DNA of 64,000 nt from Halobacillus fulvus. GTDB taxonomy: Bacteria > Bacillota > Bacilli > Bacillales > Halobacillaceae. The notes below the pieces were generated by a model. It was not told where the DNA came from and ran no database searches. It was given only the letters and a program-made list of their open reading frames with translations. This document shows positions 47,331-57,628 of the stretch, piece by piece; the first letter of the stretch is position 1; every line of letters begins with the position of its first letter. The DNA is taken from assembly GCA_004078665.1 (NCBI GenBank), contig SCFO01000001.1, forward strand, positions 398,377-462,376, in the 5' to 3' direction. Both the position numbers and the translations under genes were made by a program.

Positions 47331-47340
47331 ACATATAAAA

Positions 47341-47437
47341 TGAAATGAATACATATAAATATTTCAAAATATATTGTGAGTTTCTAGAGAATGTAGTAAA
47401 CTAAAAATGAAATAAATGATTATAAATATTTCAAAAT
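47341..47437 (+). promoter_or_regulatory. Twin operator-like repeats flanking the ABC exporter promoter
   Basis: TGAAAT-N14-ATTTCA occurs twice (47341-47366 and 47408-47433), both sharing the 16-mer ATAAATATTTCAAAAT (47355-47370 and 47422-47437). Between them lie TTGTGA (47374-47379) and TAAACT (47397-47402), 17 nt apart, a plausible sigma-A promoter. Two copies placed before the -35 and after the -10 suggest a repressor that binds both. Confidence 0.6.
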
Positions 47438-47457
47438 TTTCATTGGAGATGATGGGG

Positions 47458-48159
47458 ATGGCAATCCATGTAAAAGAAGTTCACAAAAAATACCAAAGCG
47501 GGGAAGTCCAGATTCATGCCCTTAGGGACGCCACATTGGAAATTCCTGATCATAAAATTGTTGCGATTTTAGGACCATCAGGTTCAGGGAAATCTACGTT
47601 GCTCAATGTGATTGGAGGTATTGACCGTTATGATTCAGGGTCGATTTTAATTGCCGGTCAACAGCTTGAGACCTTAAAGGATCATCAGTTGACCGATTTC
47701 AGAAGAAAGTACGCAGGATTTATTTTTCAACAATACAACTTAATTCCTGCCCTCACCGTTCAGGAAAACGTAGAGGTAGGGAAAGAATTAAGTGAACGTC
47801 CTCTCGATATGGAGGATATTCTGACAAAGGTCGGAATGTGGGATAAGAGAGAAAAGTTCCCTTTTCAACTGAGTGGAGGCGAACAGCAGCGCGTGGCGAT
47901 TGCAAGAGCCTTAATTAAGAATCCTGAGTTTCTTCTTTGTGATGAACCTACGGGTGCTCTGGATGAGGAGACCGGAAAGAAAATTCTTGCGCTATTGAAA
48001 TACGTCAATGAGACGTACGGTACGACCGTTCTTATCATCACGCACAATCAGGGGATTGGAGAGATGGCACATAAAGTCATTAAAATGAGTTCTGGAGAAA
48101 TTGTCGAATCGATCGATCATGAACATCCGATCGATCCAGAGAAGGTGACTTGGTCATGA
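47458..48159 (+). CDS. ABC transporter ATP-binding protein (MacB/LolD type)
   Basis: The start at ATG 47458 (MAIHVKEVHKKY) lies 9 nt after GGAG; the longer frame from 47416 runs into the operator repeat. The product has 233 residues. Walker A GPSGSGKST, Q-loop FIFQQYNLIP, signature LSGGEQQRVAIARAL and Walker B FLLCDEPTGALDEE are intact. It powers the FtsX-type permease encoded next, with which it overlaps (ATGA). No sensor kinase or regulator gene adjoins. Confidence 0.95.
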   Translation: MAIHVKEVHKKYQSGEVQIHALRDATLEIPDHKIVAILGPSGSGKSTLLNVIGGIDRYDSGSILIAGQQLETLKDHQLTDFRRKYAGFIFQQYNLIPALTVQENVEVGKELSERPLDMEDILTKVGMWDKREKFPFQLSGGEQQRVAIARALIKNPEFLLCDEPTGALDEETGKKILALLKYVNETYGTTVLIITHNQGIGEMAHKVIKMSSGEIVESIDHEHPIDPEKVTWS

Positions 48160-50396
48160 TCCTAAGAAAAACGATTTTTCGAACGATTAAAGAGAAAAAG
48201 TTTCAATACGCAGGAGTCATCGTACTGCTAGTATTAGCCGTCATGCTTTACGTCTCATTATCGATGGCAATCTCGACTTTGGAAGAGAGAAATAACGCGT
48301 TTACAGACGAATATAAACAGGAATCCTTTCACTTAGTGGCAGGACAGGACCTTGAAACCCAGCAGATGGAAGAATGGGAAAGAGCGTATGACGTCACGTT
48401 GGAGAAAAGGTTTTCTAAAGATGTTGAACTAGGTGAAGAATCGACGCTTCGCTTGTTCACGATAACAGAGGACGTGAATCGTCCATATATAGGAGAGGGC
48501 TCGATGCCTAAAACAGGCGAGATTGCGGTTGCAGAAGTTTTTGCAACTGAAAACGAGATCGAACTTGGCGATTCAGTAGACATCGGGGGCGAACCCCTTA
48601 AAGTATCTGGTTTCGTTTACCTCCCTGACTATATTTATATGATCAAAAGGCAGACAGACCTACTGAATAATCCTGAACAATTCGGGATTGGAATTACGAA
48701 TGAAAGGACCCTCGATAACCTCGGGGGTGCGAAGCAAGTCCAACTTTTAGGTTGGACGGAGAACGGTAAAATTCCAGACGGTATCCAAACCGAGATCAGC
48801 CAAGAGGTTCCTGTGCTTCAATTCGTGTCAAGTGGAGAAAATGCGAGGATTCAGTTTGTCGAAAGTGAAATCGAAGGATCGCAAACTCTGATTACGACGC
48901 TTCCGCTATTTATTTTGGCGCTTTCTATTGCGATGGTGCTGATGCTGATGAAGCGCCGTTTGGAACTGCAGCGTAAGGAAATCGGGACGTTAATGGCTCT
49001 CGGATACCGGAAAAAAGAGTTGAGAAACCATTATTTAGGTTATGCCTGGTTCATCGGATTAACGGGGACGGGACTCGGGCTCCTGGCAGGGGCAGGATTT
49101 TCTGTACCACTGTCAAACATCTATGCAGATTTCTTCAATTTGCCACCGCTGTCCATGTTTGACTGGGATCCGATGATTCTTGTCATAGGTCTGCTCATTC
49201 CGCTTGCGCTTTTGCTTGCTCTCACCGCTTTCGTTATAAGCAGAACGCTCAGAACGGAACCCTTGACGCTACTCAGACCGAAGGAGATGGCAAGTGGTAA
49301 GAAGTCATGGCTTGAAAAGCTTCCGTTTATGAATCGTGGAAGTTTTACTACAAAGTTTCGTCTTCGGCTCTTAGCGAGGAATAAAGCAAGAAGTTTGTAT
49401 ATTTTTATAGGCGTCATGTTTTCTACGGTGCTTTTATTGTTTGGGTTTATCGCTTTTCATTCAATGGAACGTCTTGTTACCACGACATATGAAGACATCC
49501 AGACGTATGATTATGCCGTATATTATTCAACACTTCAGACCGAACAGACAGAAGAAGGTGCCAGTCCTTTTTCCATGGCGGAAATAACGGTTGGAGAGGA
49601 TACGAAAGCGAATCTCTATGGAATACAGCCGGATACGTCATACATTCAGTTGAAGTCAGATGAGGAGACTTTGAATCCCGAATTATCAGAAGGGGCTGTC
49701 ATCAGCAGACCTCTAGCTATCATCACCGGAGCAACAGCAGGGGATGAACTGACGATTACCAACGGAATTAGTGAAAACGAATTAACAGTAGAGATAGCTG
49801 GGGTCGCTGATTTATTCATTGGAAATGCACTTTATCTGCCGAAAGATCAGGTCAACGAATTTCTCGGATATCCGCAAGAGGCCTATACAGCCGTCTGGCA
49901 GGATGGAGAGCCGCAGATGTCGGATCGTGTCTTTTTAGTGGAAGATAAGCAGGAGGTAATCGATAGCTTCGAGTCAACATCAGGGGCGACACGAAATACA
50001 GTGGCTGGGATGGCAGTGGTTGCCGTTGTGATCGGAATGATCGTACTGACGTTATTGACAAACCTAATTGTCGAGGAGAATTCTCCATCCATTTCCTTGT
50101 TTAAAGTGATGGGTTATCACGAAAATGAAGTATCCAAGCTCGTCTTGAACGTCTATACACCGCTTGTGATCCTCTCTTATTTTTTGTCTGTACCGATTGC
50201 ACAGATGAGCTTAGAACAGACGATGAATACGCTAGTCGAGGAGACCGGCTTTTTATTCCCGACAGATGTAGTCTGGTGGATGGTCGTAGTAGGATTCTTA
50301 ACGATTGTGTTCACCTATTGGATGTCGCTGATGCTTTCTAAGAGAAAACTGAAGCATGTTTCATTACAGGAAGCCTTGAAAAAACAGCAGGATTAA
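48156..50396 (+). CDS. FtsX/MacB-like ABC transporter permease
   Basis: The start at ATG 48156 (MILRKTIFRTIKEKK) overlaps the ATPase stop. The product has 746 residues with the duplicated FtsX layout. An N-terminal helix (about 17-38), a large extracellular domain, and three helices (about 245-365) are followed by a second set (about 415-435, 615-635, 665-685, 710-730) around another extracellular domain. Such mechanotransmission-type exporters handle lipoproteins, peptides or antimicrobials. Substrate unknown. Confidence 0.9.
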   Translation: MILRKTIFRTIKEKKFQYAGVIVLLVLAVMLYVSLSMAISTLEERNNAFTDEYKQESFHLVAGQDLETQQMEEWERAYDVTLEKRFSKDVELGEESTLRLFTITEDVNRPYIGEGSMPKTGEIAVAEVFATENEIELGDSVDIGGEPLKVSGFVYLPDYIYMIKRQTDLLNNPEQFGIGITNERTLDNLGGAKQVQLLGWTENGKIPDGIQTEISQEVPVLQFVSSGENARIQFVESEIEGSQTLITTLPLFILALSIAMVLMLMKRRLELQRKEIGTLMALGYRKKELRNHYLGYAWFIGLTGTGLGLLAGAGFSVPLSNIYADFFNLPPLSMFDWDPMILVIGLLIPLALLLALTAFVISRTLRTEPLTLLRPKEMASGKKSWLEKLPFMNRGSFTTKFRLRLLARNKARSLYIFIGVMFSTVLLLFGFIAFHSMERLVTTTYEDIQTYDYAVYYSTLQTEQTEEGASPFSMAEITVGEDTKANLYGIQPDTSYIQLKSDEETLNPELSEGAVISRPLAIITGATAGDELTITNGISENELTVEIAGVADLFIGNALYLPKDQVNEFLGYPQEAYTAVWQDGEPQMSDRVFLVEDKQEVIDSFESTSGATRNTVAGMAVVAVVIGMIVLTLLTNLIVEENSPSISLFKVMGYHENEVSKLVLNVYTPLVILSYFLSVPIAQMSLEQTMNTLVEETGFLFPTDVVWWMVVVGFLTIVFTYWMSLMLSKRKLKHVSLQEALKKQQD

Positions 50397-50407
50397 GGGA
50401 AGAATAG

Positions 50408-50450
50408 AAAAAGGAAAACGATGGCATCGCGCCATGCGTTTTCCTTTTTT
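50408..50450. terminator. Bidirectional terminator between the permease and aldehyde dehydrogenase genes
   Basis: AAAAAGGAAAACG / CGTTTTCCTTTTT with an inner ATGGC/GCCAT hairpin; works on both strands. Confidence 0.88.
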
Positions 50451-50467
50451 AATTGGTAGATATAAGA

Positions 50468-51835
50468 TCAGCCTAACACTTTTTTAATAATTTTTAAGCT
50501 TAAAGCAGAGCCTGGATAGCGGAAGTTCTGATCGAATTTGGTGGTTTGTTTCGTCATACTTTTCTCGTGTGTGAACGTATCAAAGCTGGACTGGCCGTGG
50601 TAACTTCCGATTCCGCTTTCCCCAACGCCACCGAACGGAAGATGAGGATTCAAAATATGGTACAGCGTATCGTTAATGCAGCCACCACCGAACGAGATCC
50701 GATCAATAATTTGCTGCTGGTCATGCTCATCGTCTCCAAAGTAATATAGAGCAAGTGGCTTAGGCCTACTATTGACTTGATCAATGACTTCGTCCAGTTG
50801 ATCGAACGTCAGGATTGGGAGGATCGGTCCGAATATTTCATCTTGCATCACTTGATCTGACCATGTTACCTGATCAAGGATCGTCGGTTCAATCATTCTT
50901 TTCTTCTGATCTAAACCTCCTCCGGCAACGACTGTTCCATTTTCTAAGTAGGACGAAACGCGCTCAAAGTGTGAGTCATTCACGATTTTGACATAATCCG
51001 GATTTTCAAGAGGGCGAGGCCCATAAAACTCGGTCATGTATTTTTTCATGGCATGGATGAGCTTAGATTTTACCTCATGATGAACAAGTAGATAGTCGGG
51101 GGCTATGCAAGTCTGCCCCGCATTTGTGAACTTCCCCCAGACGATACGTTTAGCAGCTAAATCGATAGGGGCATCTCTATTCACGATAGTCGGACTTTTA
51201 CCACCTAGTTCAAGCGTCACGGGGATCAGCCGTTTACTCGCTTTCTCCATAATGATTTTGCCAACAGGGACGCTTCCTGTGAAGAAAATGTAGTCGAGCG
51301 GCTGGTCTAGCAGCTCTTGTGTGACTTCTTTATCTCCTTCGATTACGGCAATAAACTTTGGATCAAAGAATTGCTCGATCATTTTCTTGATCACCCAAGA
51401 TACGGTCGGTGTCAATTCAGAAGGTTTGATGATGACCGTGTTTCCTGCTGCAACAGCCCCGATCACAGGGGCAATAGCAAGCTGGATCGGATAATTCCAC
51501 GGGGCAATGACAAGAACGGTCCCGTAAGGTTCTTTTTGTACAAAATTTTTCGAACCGGTGTGAGTCAACGGCGCTTTCACCTTTTTGGGAGCCATCCATG
51601 CTTTCAAACTTTTAAGTTGATGGTCAATTTCACTCTTTAAAAAGGCAATTTCCGCAGCGTAGGCTTCGTATTCCGATTTGTTCAAATCGAACTTCAAAGC
51701 CTTCAAAATCGGTTCTTCATAAATGTTTAACATCTTTTTCAATCGTTTAAGCTGATCTTTTCGAAAATCGTAGGACTTCGTATGTCCTTCCAGATACCAA
51801 GCTTTTTGATTCGTAACAATCGTCTTCGGATCCAT
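50468..51835 (-). CDS. Aldehyde dehydrogenase (class 3, YwdH-like)
   Basis: 455 residues. Catalytic cysteine in FTNAGQTCIAPDY and glutamate in VTLELGGKSP. The NAD-binding GSVPVGKIIM region is present, and the short N terminus and C-terminal extension are typical of class 3 or fatty aldehyde dehydrogenases. It oxidises medium or long-chain aldehydes to acids. GGGAGGTT precedes the ATG on the minus strand. It follows rnz by 13 nt, probably in one transcript. Confidence 0.93.
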   Translation of the reverse strand: MDPKTIVTNQKAWYLEGHTKSYDFRKDQLKRLKKMLNIYEEPILKALKFDLNKSEYEAYAAEIAFLKSEIDHQLKSLKAWMAPKKVKAPLTHTGSKNFVQKEPYGTVLVIAPWNYPIQLAIAPVIGAVAAGNTVIIKPSELTPTVSWVIKKMIEQFFDPKFIAVIEGDKEVTQELLDQPLDYIFFTGSVPVGKIIMEKASKRLIPVTLELGGKSPTIVNRDAPIDLAAKRIVWGKFTNAGQTCIAPDYLLVHHEVKSKLIHAMKKYMTEFYGPRPLENPDYVKIVNDSHFERVSSYLENGTVVAGGGLDQKKRMIEPTILDQVTWSDQVMQDEIFGPILPILTFDQLDEVIDQVNSRPKPLALYYFGDDEHDQQQIIDRISFGGGCINDTLYHILNPHLPFGGVGESGIGSYHGQSSFDTFTHEKSMTKQTTKFDQNFRYPGSALSLKIIKKVLG

Positions 51836-51848
51836 GAATCAACCTCCC

Positions 51849-52775
51849 TTAATTTTCTCGGGCAATATAATGCCTGTAAAAATCATAAGCAATCGTCGTA
51901 TTAGGAAAAACAGACTGGGCTTCAACCTTCAACTGATTGACCGATTCCCCTTGATAACGAGAGGAGATATGCGAAAGGATCAGTTGTTTCACATTGGCTT
52001 GTTTCGCAAGGGAAGCGGCTTGTGTGACGGTCGAATGATAATAATCATGAGCCATCTCTTCAGCGTCACTGGCGAACGTCCCTTCATGAACGAGAATGTC
52101 GGATCCCTTTACATGTTCGACCAACTCAGGAAGATAGCGGGTGTCACCTAAAATAGAAATCTTTCTCCCTTTTTTAGGTGGACCGATGACGTCATTCCGA
52201 TCGATGATGCTACCGTCTTCCAATTGAGTATAGGGCTGATTCTTAATCGATTGATAGATGGGACCCGGCTCAATGCCGAGTTCCTTCAGCTTAGAGGGCT
52301 GGAGTTCCCCAAGCTTATCCTTTTCCTTTAAAATATATCCAAAGCTTTCGAGTCCGTGCTGAAGCTTAACGGCCTCCACGAAGAATTGCTCATCTTCAAA
52401 CAACAGTCCTTCCTGCACTTCCTCTACATGAAGAGGATAGCGAAGGTGCGTCCCGCTGATTCGCAGGCTGACATCAATGTACTCTTTCAAGCCGGGCGGT
52501 CCATAGACGTGTACAGGAGTTTCTCCCCCTTGAAAGGACCGGCTGCTCAATAACCCCGGAAGACCGTAGATATGATCGCCATGTAAGTGGGTTATGAAAA
52601 TTGCTTCAATTCGTCTTGGTCGAATATTCGTATTTAAAATTTGTTGTTGGGTTCCTTCTCCGCAATCAAATACCCATGTCGTCCCACGCTCTTCCAGCAT
52701 ACGGAGAACGAGAGAGGAGACATTTCTTTCTTTTGATGGGACCCCGGAACCGGTACCGAGAAAAAATAGTTCCAT
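51849..52775 (-). CDS. rnz: Ribonuclease Z
   Basis: 308 residues. The beta-lactamase fold has the zinc motif THLHGDHIYGLPGLL and a later DILVHEGTF segment; further histidines lie in YYHST and LSHISSRY. The exosite region between about 150 and 190 matches the short RNase Z form. It cuts the 3' trailer from tRNA precursors lacking CCA. AGGAGGGTGT precedes the ATG. Corresponds to B. subtilis yqjK. Confidence 0.96.
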   Translation of the reverse strand: MELFFLGTGSGVPSKERNVSSLVLRMLEERGTTWVFDCGEGTQQQILNTNIRPRRIEAIFITHLHGDHIYGLPGLLSSRSFQGGETPVHVYGPPGLKEYIDVSLRISGTHLRYPLHVEEVQEGLLFEDEQFFVEAVKLQHGLESFGYILKEKDKLGELQPSKLKELGIEPGPIYQSIKNQPYTQLEDGSIIDRNDVIGPPKKGRKISILGDTRYLPELVEHVKGSDILVHEGTFASDAEEMAHDYYHSTVTQAASLAKQANVKQLILSHISSRYQGESVNQLKVEAQSVFPNTTIAYDFYRHYIAREN

Positions 52776-52891
52776 CTTACACCCTCCTACTGTTTTATCA
52801 TACCATTTTAAGGGTTTTCACACACGATATAAGGTTGTAGAAGCGGACTAAATCTGAAGGCAAGAATTTAGGTTATGGCAGGGTTATTCAT

Positions 52892-52919
52892 AAAAAAACG
52901 CCCAGGTTTCCCTGAGCGC
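52892..52919 (-). terminator. Terminator after namA (minus strand)
   Basis: On the minus strand a GCGCTCAGG / CCTGGGCG hairpin precedes TTTTTTT. Confidence 0.8.
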
Positions 52920-52930
52920 ATACTTAGTCA

Positions 52931-53947
52931 TTACCAGGCCCTCGTATACTGTCGTGGACCTTCCAGTTCATATCCTAATTCGTCAGCTGCCTGTTTTGGC
53001 CAATAAGGGTTACGTAAGAGAGCCCGCGCAAGGAAAATTAAATCAGCGCGTTCATTTTGCAGAATTTCTTCTGCTTGTATTCCGGAAGTAATCAGTCCGA
53101 CAGCCCCTGTATCAATATCTGCGCCTTCTTTTACCTGCTCAGCGTATTTGATCTGATAGCCCGGATAAGGCTCAATAGCAGCTGGCACAACTCCACCAGA
53201 ACTAACATCGATAAGATCGACATCCTGATTTTTCATTTCTTTCGAAAAATAAATGAAGTCTTCCATTGTATTTCCGTCCTCATCATACTCCTCACCAGAA
53301 ATGCGTACGAATAACGGACCTTTCCATACGTCACGCACTGAGGATATGACTTCTCTTAAGAAACGATAACGGTTTTCCTTGGACCCTCCATATTCATCAG
53401 TTCGGCTGTTCGTCAATGGAGAAAGGAATTGGTTGATTAAGTATCCGTGTGCTCCGTGCAACTCAATAATATCGAATCCGGCTTTTTGTGCCCGAATAGC
53501 TCCTTCACGAAAAGCCGTGATTGTGTTTTGAATATCTTCTTGTGTCATTTCAGTGGGTACTTTGAAAGAGCTGTTGAACGCTTTTGCGCTGGGAGCAAAA
53601 ATTTCATCGCGTAAATTGGCTTTTCGTCCGGCGTGAGCAAGCTGAATCGCTGCTTTTGCGCCGTGGCGATGAATGCCTTCTGTAATTTGTGTTAACCCCT
53701 CAACGTGGTCATCACTCCAAATCCCGAGATCTTCGTGGGAAATCCTTCCTTCCGGTAGAACAGAAGTGGCTTCAATCATGACGAGACCGACTTGTCCTGC
53801 TGCGCGACTTTCATAGTGCGCCAGGTGAAAAGGCTGGACATGCCCATCCTGATTATGAGATGAGTACATACACATCGGGGACATGACGATTCGGTTTTTC
53901 AGCGTCACATTTTTAATCGTATAGGGTGAAAATAATTGATGTTTCAA
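52931..53947 (-). CDS. namA: NADPH dehydrogenase NamA (old yellow enzyme, YqjM)
   Basis: 338 residues with a TTG start ([13 protein letters not shown]) whose bases overlap the glycosyltransferase stop as TTGA; AGGAGG lies 10 nt upstream. The FMN-binding barrel has SPMCMYSSH with the thermophilic-like OYE cysteine. QLAHAGRKA and [17 protein letters not shown] carry the substrate histidines, and the C-terminal [15 protein letters not shown] is typical. It reduces alpha,beta-unsaturated carbonyls. Confidence 0.97.
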   Translation of the reverse strand: MKHQLFSPYTIKNVTLKNRIVMSPMCMYSSHNQDGHVQPFHLAHYESRAAGQVGLVMIEATSVLPEGRISHEDLGIWSDDHVEGLTQITEGIHRHGAKAAIQLAHAGRKANLRDEIFAPSAKAFNSSFKVPTEMTQEDIQNTITAFREGAIRAQKAGFDIIELHGAHGYLINQFLSPLTNSRTDEYGGSKENRYRFLREVISSVRDVWKGPLFVRISGEEYDEDGNTMEDFIYFSKEMKNQDVDLIDVSSGGVVPAAIEPYPGYQIKYAEQVKEGADIDTGAVGLITSGIQAEEILQNERADLIFLARALLRNPYWPKQAADELGYELEGPRQYTRAW

Positions 53948-55107
53948 CGTGGTTCGTCCTCCTCTGAGCGTTTAAACTCACGCTTCAGTTGTTTTAATGA
54001 ATAACGACTGCCTCGCCATTCGATACCTCCACGGATCCAGGTGAGACAAAGCGCTCTTGTGAGCATATACACAAATAACAGCGCAAACAATGGTAAACCA
54101 AAGACAAACCACCTGGAATAGTTCGTGAGATATGTCAGAGTCAAGGCATATAAACAAAATAACAAAACAATGTTCAGAGCGCTAATCATTTGAACTTCAA
54201 AAGAGGAAGTAAACAGAAAAATAAACGGAAAGACATGGGATATGAGAACGCCTGCCACCGCAAATACAGCCAGTCCAACAGAATAATTCAACCCGGCGAA
54301 CGCGTTTTTCTCAAAGCCACGGAAGGCTGCCCTAAGCGACGGATACCATTCGACGGACATGCTGTCGAGCGATGTAACGAGCCGCTGCTTGAAGCCGAAC
54401 TTTTTCACACGCTGACCAAGCACGAGATCGTCATCCGGCCGAAATTTAATCGCCTGATGACCGCCAATCGCTTCATAACAAGGGCGGGTGATCAATTGAA
54501 AGGCCCCGATTCCCATTCCGCCTTTAGAGCCACTTTGGTTGGCTGTCCATGGACGCTTTAAATAACCAAAGCCGAAGAGAAAGAAAGAAATGAGTCCTTT
54601 AAGCCAAAACGAGCGACCTTGCAAATCTGGCGCGGCCGTCAAGTGATCAAGATCCATTTCCTTGAATTCATGAAAGGCTTTCGCAATCGCTTTTTCTTTA
54701 AACTGGATGTCTGCGTCTGTGAAAATTAAATAGTCCGACGTCGATTCCAGCACCCCACAGGCCAGTGCATGGTTTTTGCCGAGCCAACCATCCGGCAACT
54801 CATCAATTGTGATTGCATTTACATTTGCGAATTCCTTTGCCAGACCGCGAGCGATTTCTCCGGTTCGGTCAATCGATCTATCATTAACAACTATGATTTC
54901 CAAGCGGATATTTTTTTGATTGGCTAAAGAGCGGATCGTCGACTCAATCGAAGTTTCCTCATCCTTCGCAGCTATTATGACAGAGAGTTTGTCTTGATAC
55001 GATTGAGGTGAAATTCCATCAATACTTGATATTTTACGAAACCCAATACTAAAATCAATCAGAACAATCGTCCAAAAAACGGCTAATACAACAAGTAACC
55101 AAAACAT
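53944..55107 (-). CDS. Membrane glycosyltransferase, family 2 (CrtQ-like)
   Basis: 387 residues. A single N-terminal helix (about 2-18) precedes the GT-A domain with [12 protein letters not shown], the FTDADIQF DxD motif and [13 protein letters not shown]. About four C-terminal helices (280-370) follow. It resembles glycosyltransferases acting on carotenoid or lipid acceptors, such as staphylococcal CrtQ, but no carotenoid genes adjoin. It lies in a three-gene minus-strand operon GDPD-GT-namA. Confidence 0.82.
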   Translation of the reverse strand: MFWLLVVLAVFWTIVLIDFSIGFRKISSIDGISPQSYQDKLSVIIAAKDEETSIESTIRSLANQKNIRLEIIVVNDRSIDRTGEIARGLAKEFANVNAITIDELPDGWLGKNHALACGVLESTSDYLIFTDADIQFKEKAIAKAFHEFKEMDLDHLTAAPDLQGRSFWLKGLISFFLFGFGYLKRPWTANQSGSKGGMGIGAFQLITRPCYEAIGGHQAIKFRPDDDLVLGQRVKKFGFKQRLVTSLDSMSVEWYPSLRAAFRGFEKNAFAGLNYSVGLAVFAVAGVLISHVFPFIFLFTSSFEVQMISALNIVLLFCLYALTLTYLTNYSRWFVFGLPLFALLFVYMLTRALCLTWIRGGIEWRGSRYSLKQLKREFKRSEEDEPR

Positions 55108-55111
55108 GTGA

Positions 55112-55861
55112 TTAGTCCTTCCTATGTTTTTCAGCTAACATTCGCTGCTCAATGGCTTCGTGCGGTACGTCAGTGAAGATCGCGTCTACTCCAAGTTTAT
55201 AGCATTTTTTCATCATTGAAGGTCTGTTAACGGTATAGATGCGGAGCTTGATCTTTTTTTCTTTACACTGCTTCACAAGCCGTTTATCAAGAAGGCGATG
55301 TTTAACGTGCAAAGCATTCGCGTTTAAAGATTTGGCATAATCGACGAGGTTGATCATTTTCGTCGAAGTTAAAAAGGCAGTCGGAACAGAAGGGTTGATC
55401 TTCTTCATCCGAATCAAACTTCTTGGATTGAAGCTTGAAATCACGGTCCGGTCCAGGACGTGGTGCTGTTTTAATAATTCATAGACGATGGATTCGATAT
55501 CTTTGTATTCAATGACATTAGTCTTCAATTCGATATTCAAAAACATGGATTGATGTTTAAACCAGCGCAAAAATGCATCCAGTGATACAATGGACACATC
55601 TGAAAATTCAGAAGAGAACCAGCTTCCTGCATCAAGCGATTCCAGTTCTGCATATGTATAGTCTTGAACGAATCCTGTGCCGTTAGTTGTTCGGCGGAGG
55701 TTTTCGTCATGAATCAAGACAGGGATCTGATCTTTCGTTAATTGGACATCTGTTTCAATTCCATCCGCACCGGATGCTTGTGCCAGTTCAAAAGCAGGCA
55801 TTGTATTCTCTGGAGCTAGTTTGCTTGCGCCTCTATGAGCGAAAATCATTGTTTTAGCCAT
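55112..55861 (-). CDS. Glycerophosphodiester phosphodiesterase
   Basis: 249 residues, cytosolic (no signal peptide). The GDPD fold has FAHRGASKLAPENT, GIETDVQLTKD and PVLIHDENLRRTT, which carry the two histidines and the metal-binding acidic residues. It releases glycerol 3-phosphate from glycerophosphodiesters. GAGGTGAT lies ahead of the ATG. First gene of the operon with the glycosyltransferase and namA. Confidence 0.93.
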   Translation of the reverse strand: MAKTMIFAHRGASKLAPENTMPAFELAQASGADGIETDVQLTKDQIPVLIHDENLRRTTNGTGFVQDYTYAELESLDAGSWFSSEFSDVSIVSLDAFLRWFKHQSMFLNIELKTNVIEYKDIESIVYELLKQHHVLDRTVISSFNPRSLIRMKKINPSVPTAFLTSTKMINLVDYAKSLNANALHVKHRLLDKRLVKQCKEKKIKLRIYTVNRPSMMKKCYKLGVDAIFTDVPHEAIEQRMLAEKHRKD

Positions 55862-55943
55862 CTTAGAATCACCTCGTTGTTGATAGTTAAATGTACCCCG
55901 GTTTGATTGGTGAAAAACTCAACTAAACCACTTCTACGGGCTT

Positions 55944-55958
55944 TGGCCAGACTGGCCA
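55944..55958. promoter_or_regulatory. Palindromic operator candidate in a divergent intergenic region
   Basis: TGGCCAG-A-CTGGCCA is a perfect 7-bp inverted repeat around one base, between the divergent GDPD and RocB-like genes. A TATACA-like -10 for the plus-strand gene follows about 20 nt later. The cognate regulator is unknown. Confidence 0.35.
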
Positions 55959-56004
55959 GTAAAAATCTTTCGGTTTCATTATACAAGAAAAGGAGAAATC
56001 GTCT

Positions 56005-57621
56005 ATGAAACAATGGCAAACGAAGGAAGAATTGACGGATTTGCTTTGCTCGCTCGTTGAGTACCCAAGTATAACGGGCAGCAACGCAGAAATCGCAATC
56101 GTGGAACACTTATATTATATTTTAGAAGATCGAAAATATTATCAAAACCACCCTGGACATCTCGCACTTCACCCATTAAAGGATGGGCGTCAATTATTGA
56201 CCGCCCTCGTGAAAAGTGGGAGCTCAGACAAAACAATTGTCCTGCTTGCGCACGCTGATGTAGTGGAAATTAATGACTACGGTTCCTATCAGAATCTCGC
56301 TTTTTATCCGAAAGAATTGACGCAGGAGCTACATAAGAACATCGATGATCTACCTTCAGGGGCAGCGAAAGATTTACAGACAGGAAACTGGTTGTTCGGA
56401 AGAGGGACAATGGATATGAAGGCTGGGATGGCCGTCCATCTGTCTTTATTAGAAAAAGCAATGGAAGGAGAATTTGATGGAAATCTCCTACTTGTGATCG
56501 TGCCGGATGAAGAAGTGAACTCGGAAGGGATGCTGACAGCTGTTCCTGTCTTAGCAGAATTAAAAGAAAAAGAAGGACTGGATTACAAAATCGCCTTTAA
56601 TGGTGAGCCGATGTTCAGCCAATACCCAGGCGATCCCTCGCATTATCTTTATACCGGGTCGATCGGAAAGACGTTGCCGGGCTTTCTATGCTACGGAAAA
56701 GAAACGCATGCCGGAGAGCCTTTTGCCGGGTTGAATGCGAATTTGATGGTCAGTTATTTGGCCCAGGAAATGGAGCTTAATGAAGCGTTCATTGAGGAGG
56801 TCGGAAAGGAGCGGACACCACCGCCGATCAGTCTGATGCAGCGTGATCTGAAACACGAATATTCTGTTCAGACTCCGCGTACAGCCGTTGCGATGTATAA
56901 CGTGATGTACATGAAACAATCGATTGCCGATTTGAATGAAAAATTACTTCAGGCTGCTCAAAGGGCGAAAGCAAAAATCATTAACCACTATCATCATCAA
57001 GCATCCTTTTACTTAAAAGGTTCACAATCGTCCGCCTTTTCTCCTGATATTCAAATTATGACCTATGAGCAATTATACGACGAAGCAGTCAAGCGTTACG
57101 GGAAGCGGGAAGTGGATCGCCGACAAAACCGTCTGATTAATAAAAGGGATCAGGGGGATCGTGATTTTTCAACAACTCTCGTTCACAGTTTAGCCTCTCT
57201 ATGTAAAGACATCAGCCCGATGATCGTTCTCTTTTACAGTCCGCCGTTTTATCCTTCAGTATCTTCCCATCACGACAAGATGGTTCAGCGTGGGGCAAAG
57301 CTTGCGATGGATTATGCGAAGGAAACGTTTCACATTGATTTGAATGAAGTAGAATATTTTCCTGGCCTTTCGGACCTCAGCTTTATCGGTCCTGCTTCGG
57401 TGCAGTCATCGATTGAGGACTTGTTGAGGCAGATGCCGATCCAGGGGAATGGGTACGAACTGCCGGCAGAATCTATGGAAAAGATCACAATGCCTGTGAT
57501 CAATATTGGACCATTAGGCAGAGATCCTCACCAGTGGACCGAAAGACTCGAACTGACGTACAGTTTTGAGAAACTACCTGAGATTCTAGAAAAAACGATT
57601 CACCATTTTTTGATGGATTGA
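56005..57621 (+). CDS. yqjN: RocB-like M20 peptidase (YqjN)
   Basis: 538 residues. M20 metal and catalytic motifs LLAHADVVEIN, GRGTMDMKAGMA and VPDEEVNSEGM occur in the first 185 residues, followed by a dimerisation-type insert and a C-terminal domain ending GPLGRDPHQWTER with a late histidine. The family includes B. subtilis RocB and YqjN, named for arginine degradation but without a proven reaction. AAAAGGAGAA precedes the ATG. Confidence 0.9.
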   Translation: MKQWQTKEELTDLLCSLVEYPSITGSNAEIAIVEHLYYILEDRKYYQNHPGHLALHPLKDGRQLLTALVKSGSSDKTIVLLAHADVVEINDYGSYQNLAFYPKELTQELHKNIDDLPSGAAKDLQTGNWLFGRGTMDMKAGMAVHLSLLEKAMEGEFDGNLLLVIVPDEEVNSEGMLTAVPVLAELKEKEGLDYKIAFNGEPMFSQYPGDPSHYLYTGSIGKTLPGFLCYGKETHAGEPFAGLNANLMVSYLAQEMELNEAFIEEVGKERTPPPISLMQRDLKHEYSVQTPRTAVAMYNVMYMKQSIADLNEKLLQAAQRAKAKIINHYHHQASFYLKGSQSSAFSPDIQIMTYEQLYDEAVKRYGKREVDRRQNRLINKRDQGDRDFSTTLVHSLASLCKDISPMIVLFYSPPFYPSVSSHHDKMVQRGAKLAMDYAKETFHIDLNEVEYFPGLSDLSFIGPASVQSSIEDLLRQMPIQGNGYELPAESMEKITMPVINIGPLGRDPHQWTERLELTYSFEKLPEILEKTIHHFLMD

Positions 57622-57628
57622 AGAAAAC

